Positions 1 to 10,899 of a DNA stretch of 64,000 nt are shown here, piece after piece; the first letter of the stretch is position 1, and each line of letters starts with the position of its first letter. The position numbers were made by a program, and so were the translations under genes. A model generated the notes under the pieces. It had not been told where the DNA came from, made no database searches, and saw only the letters and a program-made list of their open reading frames with translations. Source of the DNA: Roseiarcus sp963820095 (GTDB lineage Bacteria > Pseudomonadota > Alphaproteobacteria > Rhizobiales > Beijerinckiaceae); the NCBI GenBank assembly GCA_963820095.1, contig CAWFZA010000008.1, forward strand, positions 124,001 to 188,000. Reading direction: 5' to 3'.

Positions 1-1
1 G

Positions 2-1060
2 TCCCGCCGCCGCTTTCTTAAAGGCGCGGCGGCCGTTGGCGTCATTGGCGCGTTTCCCGCGGTCATCACGCGTCGAGCGCTGGCGGACGGAAATCCGACC
101 GTCGTCAACTCCATTCGCTCGCTTTCCAACCCATATCACGCGACGTGGAACAAGGGGGGAGCCGCATTCGCAAAATCGGTCGGGGCCGACTACGTGACCT
201 TGGTGACCGAGGGCAACAGCGAGAAAGGCATCGCAGACATCAAGGCCATTCTCGCCAAGACCAACGGCAATTGCGTCATCAACGTCGACCCGAACGACAG
301 TCCCGACGCCCGCCCAATCGTCCAAGCCTGCAAGGACGCTGGCGCCTACGTCGTCACTCAGTGGAACAAGCCCAACGATCTACACCCTTGGGATTTCAAC
401 CCGAACTATGTCGCGCACATCTCCTTTAGTGGAGTTCCCTATGGCAAGGCGATGGCGGACACCCTGATCAAGGCGATGGGGGGCAAAGGCGGGATCGTGG
501 CGCTTGGCGGCATCGAATCGAACGTCCCGGCGATTGAGCGGAAGGCCGGGCTCATGGAGGCGCTGAAGGCCAATCCAGGCGTTGAGCTGCTTGACATGCA
601 GGTCGCCAATTGGTCAGCGACAGAAGCGCTGCAAAAGACCAATGCCTGGCTGACCCAGTACGGAGACAAGATCGGTGGCATATGGGCGGCCAACGATGAT
701 ATGGCGCTGGCCGCTGTCGAGGCGCTCAGAAGCGACGGCCGAGCCGGGAAGGTTCCAGTGACCGGAATCGATGGTATCCAACTCGCCGTCGAGGCCATCC
801 TGAAAGGCGAGATGGCGGGAACGGTCGCATGGGATCCGTTCTGGCAAGGCGGCATGGGTCTATCGATCGGCTATCACGCCAAGACCGGCAAGTTCGATCC
901 GTCAAAGGAGCCGAAAGATCATCGCGAGTTCTACGGCAAGGGCGTCGTCATCACCGCTGACAACGCGCAGTCGTTCTACGACACCAACATCAAGGCGGAG
1001 CCCAAACTGGATTGGAACGACATTTGGGGCCGCGTGAGCGGGCAGATCCAGTACAAATAG
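2..1060 (+). CDS. Sugar ABC transporter periplasmic substrate-binding protein (5' partial)
   Basis: Periplasmic receptor of a CUT2 (ribose/xylose-type) importer. The reading frame is open from base 2, so the start codon lies just before the window. The first visible residues, SRRRFLKGAAAVG, are a twin-arginine signal peptide followed by a hydrophobic stretch ending in ALA, so the protein is probably exported folded by Tat. The mature part has the Peripla_BP_4 layout, with NPYHATWNKG near the start and WAANDDMALAAVEAL in the second lobe. It is followed after 82 bp by a permease, an ATPase and a second permease, which together form a complete importer. The ligand cannot be read from sequence; a pentose, polyol or related sugar is inferred. 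Confidence 0.88.
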   Translation, partial: SRRRFLKGAAAVGVIGAFPAVITRRALADGNPTVVNSIRSLSNPYHATWNKGGAAFAKSVGADYVTLVTEGNSEKGIADIKAILAKTNGNCVINVDPNDSPDARPIVQACKDAGAYVVTQWNKPNDLHPWDFNPNYVAHISFSGVPYGKAMADTLIKAMGGKGGIVALGGIESNVPAIERKAGLMEALKANPGVELLDMQVANWSATEALQKTNAWLTQYGDKIGGIWAANDDMALAAVEALRSDGRAGKVPVTGIDGIQLAVEAILKGEMAGTVAWDPFWQGGMGLSIGYHAKTGKFDPSKEPKDHREFYGKGVVITADNAQSFYDTNIKAEPKLDWNDIWGRVSGQIQYK

Positions 1061-1142
1061 CGAGCCGTCGCGAAAAGCGGGCGTCCTCGGTCTCGGCGCC
1101 CGCAACCTTCCTTAGACTGTCGGAACTGCTGATGGCGGCGCG

Positions 1143-2138
1143 GTGAGTGCGTCTCTGAAAGTTGCGCCTACCGCGAGCGCCGGAGCGAGATGGGTCCGGC
1201 TGCGGATCGCCGCGTGGGCGCCGGCTATGGTGCTCGTTCTTCTGTGTCTCATCATCGCTGTCATCAACCACAACTTTCTTAGCTTCGGAAACTTCGTCCG
1301 GATCAGCCAGGACGCTGCGATTCCACTTGTCCTCGGCCTCGGCGAGACCTTCGTCATATTGATGGGATCGATCGATCTGTCGGTCGAAGGAATCCTTACG
1401 CTTGCGGCCGTGATCCTTTCGATGACGGTCCTCAACGGCTTGAACGACAATAACCTTGGCCTTTTGGCCGTGCTCCTCGTGCTGGTCGTCGGCGGCCTCG
1501 TTGGCTTCGCGAATGGCATTGTCCATGTCCGCCTCAAGGTGCCTTCGTTCATGGCGACGCTTGGCTCATGGTTCATCGGCGTGGGGATCGCCAACGCCTT
1601 GCTGGGCGGCATGGCGATAAGGATCAACGATCCATTGATACGCGGACTTGCGATCAAGCGAGCGCTTGGCCTTCCCTGGGGGGTGTGGTTGGCGCTCGCC
1701 TGTCTTGCAGTTGCTTACGTGATCCAGAACCATACCCGCCTCGGACGCTACATTTACGCTCTCGGCGGCGGAGAGGAGCTTGCAGCCCTATCTGGCATTT
1801 CGGTCTCGCGGGTTCGTGTCGTCACCTTCACCCTGGCGGGCGTATTCTATGCCGTGGGCGGCGTTCTTGCCGCCGCTCAACTCGGCTTAGGAAATGCGCA
1901 GATCGGCAACGGCCGGCTTTTCACTACCGTGACGGCCGTCGTCGTGGGCGGGACATCACTCTCGGGGGGAGAGGGAGGCGTGCTCCAAACATTCGTCGGC
2001 GTGCTGATCGTCTCCGTCTTGTCGAACGGCATGGTGCTTATGGGCGTTCCGCCGAGCGTTCAGATCGGGCTTCAGGGCCTCATGATCATCGGCGCCGTGG
2101 CGCTGTCGATCGATCGCAAAGCGCGGGTCGTCAAATGA
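1143..2138 (+). CDS. CUT2-family sugar ABC transporter permease (RbsC-like)
   Basis: Inner-membrane permease of 331 residues, the usual length for RbsC/XylH-type subunits. It has many hydrophobic segments and the family signatures LGLGETFVILMGSIDLSVEG in the first half and TAVVVGGTSLSGGEGGVLQTF near the C-terminus. The start is a GTG at 1143; no better in-frame start lies near. Its stop overlaps the ATG of the ATPase gene by 4 bp (ATGA), indicating translational coupling. The operon carries two different permeases, so the channel is probably a heterodimer. Confidence 0.9.
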   Translation: MSASLKVAPTASAGARWVRLRIAAWAPAMVLVLLCLIIAVINHNFLSFGNFVRISQDAAIPLVLGLGETFVILMGSIDLSVEGILTLAAVILSMTVLNGLNDNNLGLLAVLLVLVVGGLVGFANGIVHVRLKVPSFMATLGSWFIGVGIANALLGGMAIRINDPLIRGLAIKRALGLPWGVWLALACLAVAYVIQNHTRLGRYIYALGGGEELAALSGISVSRVRVVTFTLAGVFYAVGGVLAAAQLGLGNAQIGNGRLFTTVTAVVVGGTSLSGGEGGVLQTFVGVLIVSVLSNGMVLMGVPPSVQIGLQGLMIIGAVALSIDRKARVVK

Positions 2139-3658
2139 GCATGAGCGCCAATGCTGCGATCTCCGTGTCGGGATTGGGCAAGCGCTTTCCGGGTGTGCAC
2201 GCGCTGAAGAACGTCTCGATCGAGATTAAGCCTGGGGAGGTGGTTGGCCTCATCGGCGAGAACGGCGCCGGCAAGTCGACCCTCATGAAGATCCTGAGCG
2301 GCGTCTATCAGCCGGATTCTGGGAAAGTTTTCGTCGCCGGCAATGAGACTCGAATCGAAAGCGCGGCGGACGCGAATCGAAAAGGAATCGGCATGGTGTT
2401 CCAGGAGCAATCCCTGCTCCCGAACCTGACGATCGGTGAGAACATCTATCTCGGAAACGAGCGGCAGTTCACGAAATACGGCCTCGTTCAGTGGCGACCG
2501 CTCTACGACGCCGCGGCGCGGCAACTGGAAAAGGTCAAGGTCGACATTGATCCGCGGACGCGGGCGGACGCCATTAGCTTCGCCGATCGTCAGATGGTGG
2601 AGCTCGCCAAAGCGCTGACGCTCGAGGAGCATTCCGCCGGCCACCTTGTGATCCTCCTCGATGAACCAACCTCCGTTCTCGAGCGCGCTGAGATCGACAT
2701 TCTTTTCAATCGAGTGCGGGCCTTGAAGTCGCGCGCGTCCTTTGTCTTCGTCTCGCACAGGCTTGACGAGGTGCTGCAGGTTTCTGATCGCGTCTACGTC
2801 ATGAAGGATGGAGAAGTGGTCGCGGAACTTGCGGCGGCCGATGCAGATGTTGCGATGCTTCATCGGCTGATGGTCGGAAGAACCCAGCAAGCCGAGTATT
2901 ATTATGAACCCCAACAGATGCCGGTTCAGGGCGCCATCGTGCTGGAAGCCGACCAGCTTGCCTGCGGCGCGGCTTACAGGAACGTCAGTTTCAAGTTGCG
3001 CGCTGGAGAGGTCCTGGGCATCGCCGGAGTGATTGGTTCGGGTCGTGAGGAGCTGACGCGAACACTCGCGGGCTTCGCGCCTCACACGGCTGGAACTCTC
3101 AAAGTCGCCGGTCGCGAGGTGCGGCTGGCAACGCCCGCCGAGGCGGTGGACCTTGGCATCGGCTACATTCCGCGCGAACGGCGGGTCGAGGGGCTCGTTC
3201 TTTTCCTGTCTGTAGCGGACAATATCACTCTGGCCGACCTCGCAAGTCTCACACGCTTCGGGCTGATCGACGGCGGAAAGGCGCGAGGCGTCGCAACGGA
3301 CTGGACCTCCCGGCTTAAAATCCGCACGCCGAGTATCAACACCCTGTGCCTCGGCCTCTCTGGCGGCAACCAGCAGAAGGTGGTTCTTGCGAAGTGGCTG
3401 AACGCCAAGGCGAGAATTCTCGTCCTCGATCATCCGACTCGTGGCCTAGACGTAGGCGCCAAGGAGGAGGTCTACGAGCTTGTTCGCCGCTTGACTGGCG
3501 ACGGCCTCTCGATCGTTCTGACTTCGGATACTTTGGAGGAGACCATCGGACTCAGCCATACCGTCCTTGTGATGCGCGACGGCGAGATTACGCATCGGGC
3601 GGATGCCGCGCGCGGCGCAAAGCCACAACAGGTCGACCTCATCGGACATATGGTCTAG
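2135..3658 (+). CDS. CUT2-family ABC transporter ATP-binding protein with two NBDs (RbsA-like)
   Basis: Tandem-NBD ATPase of 507 residues that energises the permeases on either side. NBD1 has a full Walker A (GENGAGKS, residues 41-48) and Walker B LLDEPTS, but its signature loop reads AISFADRQ instead of LSxGQ. NBD2 has a good signature, LSGGNQQK, but a Walker A-like GVIGSGREE without Lys and a Walker B LDHPTRG in which the catalytic Glu is His. All defects fall in the same composite site, formed by the NBD2 Walker motifs and the NBD1 signature. One consensus site therefore remains. A degenerate second P-loop is usual in this family; the His is less so. The ATG lies inside the preceding stop codon. 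Confidence 0.9.
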   Translation: MSMSANAAISVSGLGKRFPGVHALKNVSIEIKPGEVVGLIGENGAGKSTLMKILSGVYQPDSGKVFVAGNETRIESAADANRKGIGMVFQEQSLLPNLTIGENIYLGNERQFTKYGLVQWRPLYDAAARQLEKVKVDIDPRTRADAISFADRQMVELAKALTLEEHSAGHLVILLDEPTSVLERAEIDILFNRVRALKSRASFVFVSHRLDEVLQVSDRVYVMKDGEVVAELAAADADVAMLHRLMVGRTQQAEYYYEPQQMPVQGAIVLEADQLACGAAYRNVSFKLRAGEVLGIAGVIGSGREELTRTLAGFAPHTAGTLKVAGREVRLATPAEAVDLGIGYIPRERRVEGLVLFLSVADNITLADLASLTRFGLIDGGKARGVATDWTSRLKIRTPSINTLCLGLSGGNQQKVVLAKWLNAKARILVLDHPTRGLDVGAKEEVYELVRRLTGDGLSIVLTSDTLEETIGLSHTVLVMRDGEITHRADAARGAKPQQVDLIGHMV

Positions 3659-3660
3659 CG

Positions 3661-4614
3661 ATGGCTGTGAAGGCGCTGCGGTCCGACGACATCAGAAAGT
3701 GGCTGCCGCTCGCAACGCTTGCGCTCCTCATTCTTCTGGTGGGGATCGCCCAGCCGACATTCCTACAGCCAAGCACTCTGATTGAGCTCGCGAGCGACAC
3801 CGCTGTGTTGTTCATCCTTGCGACCGGCGTGACCTTCGTAATCATGCTTGGAGGGATTGACCTCTCCATTCAATCGATGGCTTCGCTTGCCAGCGTCATC
3901 GTCGCCCTTACGATCACCCGACTCGGCTACGGGTCGTTTCTGCTTGCAATCGCCATTGGCGCGATCGCCGGGCTGCTTTCCGGAATCGTACACGTGCGGC
4001 TGAAAATCCCCTCCTTTATCGCCACCCTCGCGATGGGTGGCGTCCTGTTCAGCGCCGCACTGGTGATCTCAAAGGAACGCTCGATCACCCTCAACGAAGC
4101 AGGGCGCGCCTATCAGGCGTGGATCACCGGCCAGGCGTTTGGCTTGCCGAACGTTATCTTTATCGGGCTGCTCGTCCTGGCGGCAGCGCATGTCGTGCAG
4201 GCGCATACGCGGTTTGGCCGTTACAGCGCAGCGATCGGGGCGGGAGAGCCCGCGGCTTACGCATCCGGCGTCAAGGTTGGCCGGCAAAAGATCTTTGCCT
4301 TTGTGCTTTCGGCGGCGTTCGCGGCGCTCGCGGGAGTCGTCCTTGCCGGGCGCCTCGCAAGCGGCTCGCCCACGTTGGCTGCGGAGCTCCTGTTGCCTTC
4401 GATAGCGGCTGTCGTCGTTGGCGGGACCGCAATAACGGGCGGCGTCGGCAGCATATGGCGCACCCTGGTTGGCGCGCTGATCATTTCGGTCGTGCGCATC
4501 GGGATGACATTCCTCGGCGTGAACATCTTCGCCCAAAACATCGTGTTCGGCGCAGTTCTGATTGGCGCGGTCGCCATTACAATAGACCGGAACAAGATCC
4601 CCATCGTGAAGTAA
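3661..4614 (+). CDS. Second CUT2-family sugar ABC transporter permease
   Basis: Permease of 317 residues, distinct in sequence from the first one but with the same signatures: TGVTFVIMLGGIDLSIQS early and AAVVVGGTAITGGVGS late. The ATG follows the ATPase stop by 2 bp, making this the last gene of the four-gene importer operon. No catabolic gene follows directly. The next 188 bp show no clear hairpin terminator, and the next genes are on the other strand and convergent. Confidence 0.9.
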   Translation: MAVKALRSDDIRKWLPLATLALLILLVGIAQPTFLQPSTLIELASDTAVLFILATGVTFVIMLGGIDLSIQSMASLASVIVALTITRLGYGSFLLAIAIGAIAGLLSGIVHVRLKIPSFIATLAMGGVLFSAALVISKERSITLNEAGRAYQAWITGQAFGLPNVIFIGLLVLAAAHVVQAHTRFGRYSAAIGAGEPAAYASGVKVGRQKIFAFVLSAAFAALAGVVLAGRLASGSPTLAAELLLPSIAAVVVGGTAITGGVGSIWRTLVGALIISVVRIGMTFLGVNIFAQNIVFGAVLIGAVAITIDRNKIPIVK

Positions 4615-4802
4615 CGTTTTGAGATGGCGAAGTCGTGTTTTTTGATTTGAAATGATGGAGTGACAATATTTTGGAGTGAACAAAATCGACGAATGCAGCC
4701 CTCAACGGCTTCCGAGTAGCCGCATTTCCTTTCATCACAAATCCTGGGGCTTTCGTCGGGCGGCGAAGCTTGGTATCAGGCTCAAGAAAATCCCCATCCC
4801 TC

Positions 4803-6925
4803 TCACGCCGCCGTTTCGACCGTGATCACCGGCTCCATCTTCTTCAGGGTCTCTGTCTCCAGATGGCAAGCGATGACGTGCTCGGGTCCGAACTCGCGCA
4901 GCGGCGGGAGGACCGTGTCGCAAACGCCCTTGATCATATAGGGGCAGCGCGTCTGGAACGGGCAGCCGGGCGGCGGGTTCGAGGGCGAGGGGATCTCGCC
5001 GGCGACGATGATCTTGCGTTTGTGCACGCTTGCGTCGGCGATCGGCACCGCCGAAAGCAGCGCCTCGGTGTAGGGATGATACGGCGGCGAGAAAATCTCC
5101 TCGGTCGTGCCGTGCTCCATGATCCGGCCGAGATACATCACGATGATCCGGTCGGCGAGATAGCGCACGACCGAAAGATCATGGCTGATGAACGAGAAGC
5201 GTCGTGCGGTGCTCGCGCTGAATGTCCATCAGCAGGCCCGGTGACGGCCGCCTGCACCGAGACGTCGAGCGCCGAAACCGGCTCGTCGGCGATGACCATC
5301 TCGGGATTGCCGGCGAAGGCGCGCGCGATGCCGACGCGCTGCTTCTGCCCGCCGGACAACTGGCGCGGCCGGCGCTTGGCGAAGTCGCGCGGCAGCTTGA
5401 CGATGTCGAGCAGCTGGTTGACGCGATCCTCGACCTTCGTCGGGTCGCGTCTCGACGCCGAACTTGCGGATGACCCGGGCGATCTGCGCGCCGACCGTGT
5501 GGCTCGGATTGAGCGTGTCGAACGGATTCTGGAAGATCATCTGCAAGCTGCGAGATCGTGCTCTTGTCGCGGCGCTGGACCGGCAGGTTCGCCAGTTGAA
5601 TTTCGCCGAGCTGCACCTTGCCGGCTGACGCGGGCTCCAGCCCCATCAGCACCTTGGCGAAGGTCGACTTGCCGCAACCGGACTCGCCGACGATCGCGAC
5701 CGTCTCGGCCTCGTGGGCGCGGAAGGTGATCTTCTCGTTGGCCTTGACCGTCTTTTTCGCGCCGATCAGCGCCGCCGCGCTGGATTCGATGACGTAATGC
5801 TTGGATAGGTTCGTCGACGCTCAGCACCACTTCGCCGCCGCGCGACCGGCGCGCGCTCTTCGGCCTTCGGGCGCGAGCCGTCCAGTCGATTTCATCGAAA
5901 CGCACGCAGCGCACCGCGTGACCCGATCCCGCGGCGACCTCGGCAGCATCGGCAGCGGCGGCTGGTCGCAGCGCCCTTCGACGAAATAAGTCGCAGCGCG
6001 GGCCGAAGTAGCAGCCTTTCGGCCGCGCATGGGGGAGCGGCAATTGCCCGCGAATGGCCACAAGCGGCCGCGCGTTCTTGTCGGCCCCGGGGACCGGAAT
6101 CGAGTTGAACAGGCCGCGCGTATAGGGATGGCGCATGCGCGTCGAAGACGTCGCGAATCGCGCCGGTCTCGACCGCTTCGCCCGAATACATCACCGTCAG
6201 CCGGTCGCAGGTCTCGAGGATCAGGCCGAGATTGTGCGAGATGTAGATCAGCGACGTGCCGAATTTCTCGGCGATCTCCTTGATCAGTTCGACGATCCCC
6301 GCCTCGACCGTCACGTCGAGCGCGGTCGTCGGCTCGTCGAGCAAGCAGCAGCTTCGGATTGGACAAGAGCGCCATGGCGATGACGACGCGCTGCTGCTGG
6401 CCGCCGGAAATCTGGTGCGGAAAAGAGTTCATGATGCGCTTGGGATCGGGTAGGCGCACCTGGGCGAGCATCGCCTCGGAGCGCGTCGAGCGCCTCCCGC
6501 CGCGAGGCTCCTTCGTGATATTGCGGCACTTCGGCGAGCTGCTCGGCGATCCGCATCGACGGATTGAGCGACGCCATCGGCTCCTGATAGACCATGGCGA
6601 TCTTCGAGCCGCGGATGCGGCGCAGCTCCTCCTGCGTCATGGTCCGCATGTCGCGCCCGTGAAACAGGATCTCGCCGCCGACGATCGCGCCGTTCTTGCC
6701 CATGTAGTTCATGATCGCGAGCGCGACGGTCGATTTGCCGCAGCCGGACTCGCCGACGATCCCGTGCGCCTCGCCGGGCATCAGCTTCAGATTGAAATCG
6801 ACGACCGCCGGCACTTCGCCAGCGCGGGTGAAGTAGGAGACGTAGAGTTCGCGGCACTCGAGAACGGGCGTCGGCTCGCTCGCTGCCGCCGCGCCGTTCG
6901 CCAAGGGCCGCTCGTTCGCCTGCAT
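4803..6925 (-). pseudogene. Dipeptide/oligopeptide ABC transporter dual ATP-binding protein, frameshifted
   Basis: Reads as one long polypeptide with two OppD/OppF-type ATPase halves. The first half has GIVGESGCGKST, QISGGQQQR and LDEPTTALD; the second has VGESGCGKST, LSGGQKQR and ADEPVSALD, ending in the cysteine-containing Opp C-terminal extension (CPFQTRCPY). No stop separates the halves, so it is a fused DppDF-type subunit of about 700 residues. I can place at least eight single-base shifts near 5200, 5235, 5455, 5560, 5810, 6127, 6345 and 6480. Nearly all are +1, and there is no nonsense codon once the frame is followed. Its ATG overlaps the preceding permease stop (TGATG). As written it cannot make protein; low-quality sequence is as likely as true decay. 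Confidence 0.75.
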
Positions 6926-7980
6926 CAATCTCTCAGACTCATTTCGCGCAGCCCGTCGGCGAGCAGATTGAAGCCGAGGATCAGGCTCGAGACGGACAGC
7001 GCCGGGATCAGTAGCATGTAGGAGAATTTCCAGACCATCGCGACTTTGGCCGATTCCTTGATCATCAGGCCCCAGTCAGGATCGGGCGGCTGCAGGCCCA
7101 GGCCCAGGAACGTCAGCGTCGTGATCGCGACCGTGGTGTAGCCGAGCCGAAGACAGGCGTCGACGATGATCGGGCCACGGGCATTCGGCAGCAGCTCGTA
7201 AGATCATGATCCGCAGCGGATGCTCGCCGCGCGTCTGGGCGGCGAAAATGTAGTCCCGGCTCTTGGTGTCCAGCGTCAGGCCGCGCACGATGCGCATGAT
7301 CGCCGGCGCGGAGGCGAAGGTGACGGCGATGACGATGTTGAAGCCGCTGGGTCCGAGATAGTTCAGGATCAGGATGAACAGCACCATCACCGGGAACGAC
7401 AGCAAGATATTGCAGACAAGCGAAATCGCCTGGTCCCACCAGCCGCCGAGATAGCCGGCGATCAGACCAAAGAACGCCCCGATCGCATAGGCGACCAAGG
7501 TCGCCGTGACGCCCCAGACCAGCACGCGCTGGCATCCCCAGAGATTGCGCGACAGCATGTCGCGGCCCTTGAAGTCCGCGCCGAGCAGGAACCAGTGATC
7601 CTTCTTGAACGCGCCGATCCCCGCGAACGGCGCGATCGGCTTGTTCGGGGTCGATCAGCGGCAGATAGGGCGCGCGTGACGGCGACGAGCAGCCAGAAGA
7701 ACACCAAGCGTCGCGCCGATCACCGCAATCGGCGACTCGCGCCACGAAGTCACCGCGATCGAGATAGAGCACGAGCGTCGCCGGGATCGCGGGCAGCAGC
7801 ACGAGGACTCTGAGCGTCAAGCCCAAATAGTCGCCGAACATGACGTAAAGCGTCAGCGGAACCCACATGAGCAGGATGCAACGCGATGAGCACGTCCGGC
7901 TGGCGAATTCGCAGCCGAAACGGCAGCGACGGCGCGTCAAGCGCGACGTTGGCGACGGTCATTGACGCGCGCCCGCTCAT
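6925..7980 (-). pseudogene. Dipeptide-type ABC transporter permease (DppC-like), frameshifted
   Basis: Second permease of the peptide operon. Recognisable stretches include GRDMLSRNLWGCQRVLVWG, a multi-helix core, and the family loop around RGEHPLRIMIL followed in another frame by ELLPNARGPIIVDACLRLGY. The C-terminus GFNLLADGLREMSLRD is intact. Frame changes occur near 7880, 7745, 7645-7700 and 7203. The ATG at 7980 overlaps the stop of the upstream permease by 4 bp, so gene borders and operon structure are preserved even though the reading frame is not. This argues for recent damage or sequencing error. Confidence 0.7.
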
Positions 7981-8932
7981 GCGAAGCGAATCCGAGGATT
8001 GAGAAAGGTGTAGCCGACGTCCGAGATGATCTGCGACAGAACGGCGACGAAGACCGCAACCAGCGTCGCCGCCTGGATCACGTAGATGTCGCCGTAGAGG
8101 GCGGCATCGAGCAGCAGCTTGCCGAAGCCGGCGTATTGAAAGAACACCTCGACCACCACGACGCCCGACAAGAGCCAGTTCAGCTGCAGGACGATGATCG
8201 TGAACGGCGCGATCAGCGCGTTGCGCAGCGCGTGGCGCAGGATCACCCGCCGATAGGGCAGGCCCTTCAGCACCGCGGTGCGGATGTATTGCGAACCCAT
8301 CACGTCGGCCATCGAAGCGCGCGTCATTCGCGCCACATAGCCGAAATCGTAGAGCACCAGCGTCAGCACCGGCAGGACGAGCGCAGCGCCAATCCCAGCC
8401 GTTCGACCATCGCGGCGTTCGGCGGCAGCCAATGCAAGCCAAGCGCGAAGATCACGGTCAGGATGATCGCGGTCGCGATCTTCGGGAAGCGACGTCGTCA
8501 CGACCGAAATGAACGACGTAAGTCTATCTTGCGCCGAGCCTTCCTTCATTCCGGCGACGATCCCGAAGGTGAGCGACAACGGGATCATCAGGGCGAAGAC
8601 CCAGAACGCGAGAATGCCGGTGTCGGACCAGTCGCGTCGCCAGCAGGCGGCCCACCGGCTCATTTTTCTCGAACGATTTGCCGAAGTCGCCGCGCAAGAC
8701 TCCGCCGGCCCAGTTCAGGTAGCGTTGATAGAACGGAACGTTAAGACCCTTCTTTTCCAGCCAAGCGTGGTAGTCCTGGTCGGAAAGCGCGGAGACGGCG
8801 AAGCCGCCGAGTTCATTGACCGCGATCTGCTTCTTGAATTTGTCGCTGTCGAAAATCGCGAACAGAATGAACGAAATGATCGCCCATGATGAGGATCATT
8901 TGCAGAAGGCGACTGCCGATGAGCTTGAGCAC
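7977..8932 (-). pseudogene. Dipeptide-type ABC transporter permease (DppB-like), frameshifted
   Basis: First permease of the peptide operon, proposed to start at a GTG (8932) preceded by AAGGA. The N-terminus VLKLIGSRLLQMILIM is a typical first helix. After one extra G near 8887 it continues AIISFILFAIFDSD. Further shifts lie near 8640, 8487 and 8395, the last looking like a -1. The C-terminal half is intact, with YGDIYVIQAATLVAVFVAVL and the family ending TFLNPRIRFA. The large early loop (KKGLNVPFYQRYLNW) matches the DppB/OppB layout. Confidence 0.7.
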
Positions 8933-9004
8933 GGCCGATCCTTCGCATTCACTTCGGTTGCTAAGCCGCGGCCGGCGTCTCCGCCGGGCGCGGCTCCTTC
9001 GCGA

Positions 9005-10715
9005 TTAGCCTAGCCAAATCTTGTTGAACTGATGATACTCGGTCGGGTGGCCCTCGTAGCCGTGCACGTTCTTGGCCACGATCGTGTAGACCGGCCGCCA
9101 GATCGGCATCACCATGACCGAGTCGTCCTGAAGGATTTTTTCGCACACCCCGAGCTTCTCCTTGCGCGCCTGGACGTCGAGCGTCGCCTCGGCCGCGTCG
9201 AGCGCCTTGTCGAACTCCGGGTTGGCGTAGTGCGATTCGTTCCACGGCACGCCGGTGCGATAGCCGAGCGACATCACCATCGTGCCGAGCGGCCGATGCG
9301 TCCAGGCGGTGCAGCCGAACGGCGTCTTGTCCCAGATCTCCCAATATTTGGCGGCCGGCATCACGTTGACCTTCAGCGTGATGCCCGCCTCCTTCATTTG
9401 GTCGCGCATCGCCTCGCAGGCCGTCTGGTGCCAGGGCCCGTCGGTGTTGCCGACGTCGATGGTGAGCTCCAGTCCGTTAGCGTAGCCCGCCTCCTTTAAG
9501 AGCTTCTTGGCCGCCTCGACGTCGCGCTTGAGCGGCGGCAGTGACGCGTAGTCAGGATGACACGGCGCCACATGGTGGTTCTCGCCGACGTCGCCGTCCT
9601 CGCCATAGACGAGCGCCCTCACCTTCTCGTTGTCGACCGACGCACAAACCGCTTGGCGGACGCGCTTGTCGGTGAACGGCTTTTGGTCGACCTGCATGCG
9701 GCAGCAGATGCACTGCGCCGTGCGCGCCGCATGAATGACGCCGTCGAGCGACTTGGCGAGATCGATCTGCTCGACCGTGAAATCGTAGAGCGTCTGCACG
9801 TCGCCCGACGCGAAGGCGGAAAGCTGCTTGTCGCCGTCGAAATTGTAATAGGCGATCTCGTCGAGATAGACCTTGCCGCCCCAATAATTGAAATCCTTGC
9901 CGTCTTTGGTCTTGGTTATGCGCTTCAATACGCATTTGTCGCCGACCCTGAAATCGGCGAGCGCGAACGGCCCGGTGCCGATCATATTGTCCGAGAGCGG
10001 CGCCTTGAACGATGGGTGAAGAATCGCTGTCGGGTAGTTGTAGAGGTCCTCGGGCGCGGACAGCACGGCCCGGTTCAGGTGGAGACGCAAGGTATATTTG
10101 TCGGCGACTTCGATCGCGCCCTTGCCGACCGCCGTGATCGGTTTGCCCTTGTCATCCTTCTTGCCCGTGTCTTCGACCATAGCCCGCGATCACCGACAGG
10201 CCGACATTCGACGACGCGGTCGCGGGATCGGCCCAGCGCGCGATGTTCCAAGCGACGTGATCGGCGGTGAGCTCCTCGCCGTTGTGCCACATCACGCCCT
10301 TGCGGATGTGGAAGGTCCAGGTCTTCAGGTCGGGCGAGGCGTCCCAGCTTTCGGCAAGCATCGGCCGGGTGACGTTGTCCGGACCCGTCATCGCCAGATA
10401 TTCGATCGTATGGCGCGCCTGATTGCTCATCTGCACCCAGGAGAACGTCGCTGGATCCTCGAGCTTTTGCACCTGCATGGCGACCTTCAGGACGCCGCCC
10501 ATCTTCGCCTTCGGATCGTCCGGGGGAAACGGCAACGAGCCCTCGGCGAAGGCCGGAGCGGGCAGGCCGACCAGCGCGTATGCCGTCGCGGCCGACGCGC
10601 CCAGGAGCGTGGCGACGCGAACGAACTCGCGCCTATCGAGCCGTCCCGCTTCGAGATGGCCGAAGGCGTTTTGAATGACCGGATGCCGGAATTCGCGCGG
10701 AAGTCTTCGCGACAT
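9005..10715 (-). pseudogene. Peptide/nickel-type ABC transporter substrate-binding protein, single frameshift
   Basis: Solute receptor of family 5 (DppA/OppA type), first gene of the peptide operon, about 570 residues. The N-terminus carries RLDRREFVRVATLLGAS, a twin-arginine signal followed by a hydrophobic stretch and an AFA cleavage site. Family motifs include LAESWDASPDLKTWTFHIRKG and NPEFDKALDAAEA. A single frame change near 10183 joins the N-terminal 185 residues to the rest. The next gene starts about 70 bp downstream. In this family the ligand may be a peptide, heme, nickel or an oligosaccharide; sequence does not decide it. Confidence 0.75.
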
Positions 10716-10899
10716 GTCCTCGTCCTCCCATAGATGTGTCGCACATTTGCGATCTCAATTAGTTCTGACCCAGTTTTGGCCGCGGCACAACCAAAAGATT
10801 TCAAGTGAAACTGGCTATGCGGATGAGGTTAACTGCAACTTGAAGCGTTCGACGATGGAGCGCCAGCACGTTGGCGGCTCGCTGCGAGAGGATTGCGCT

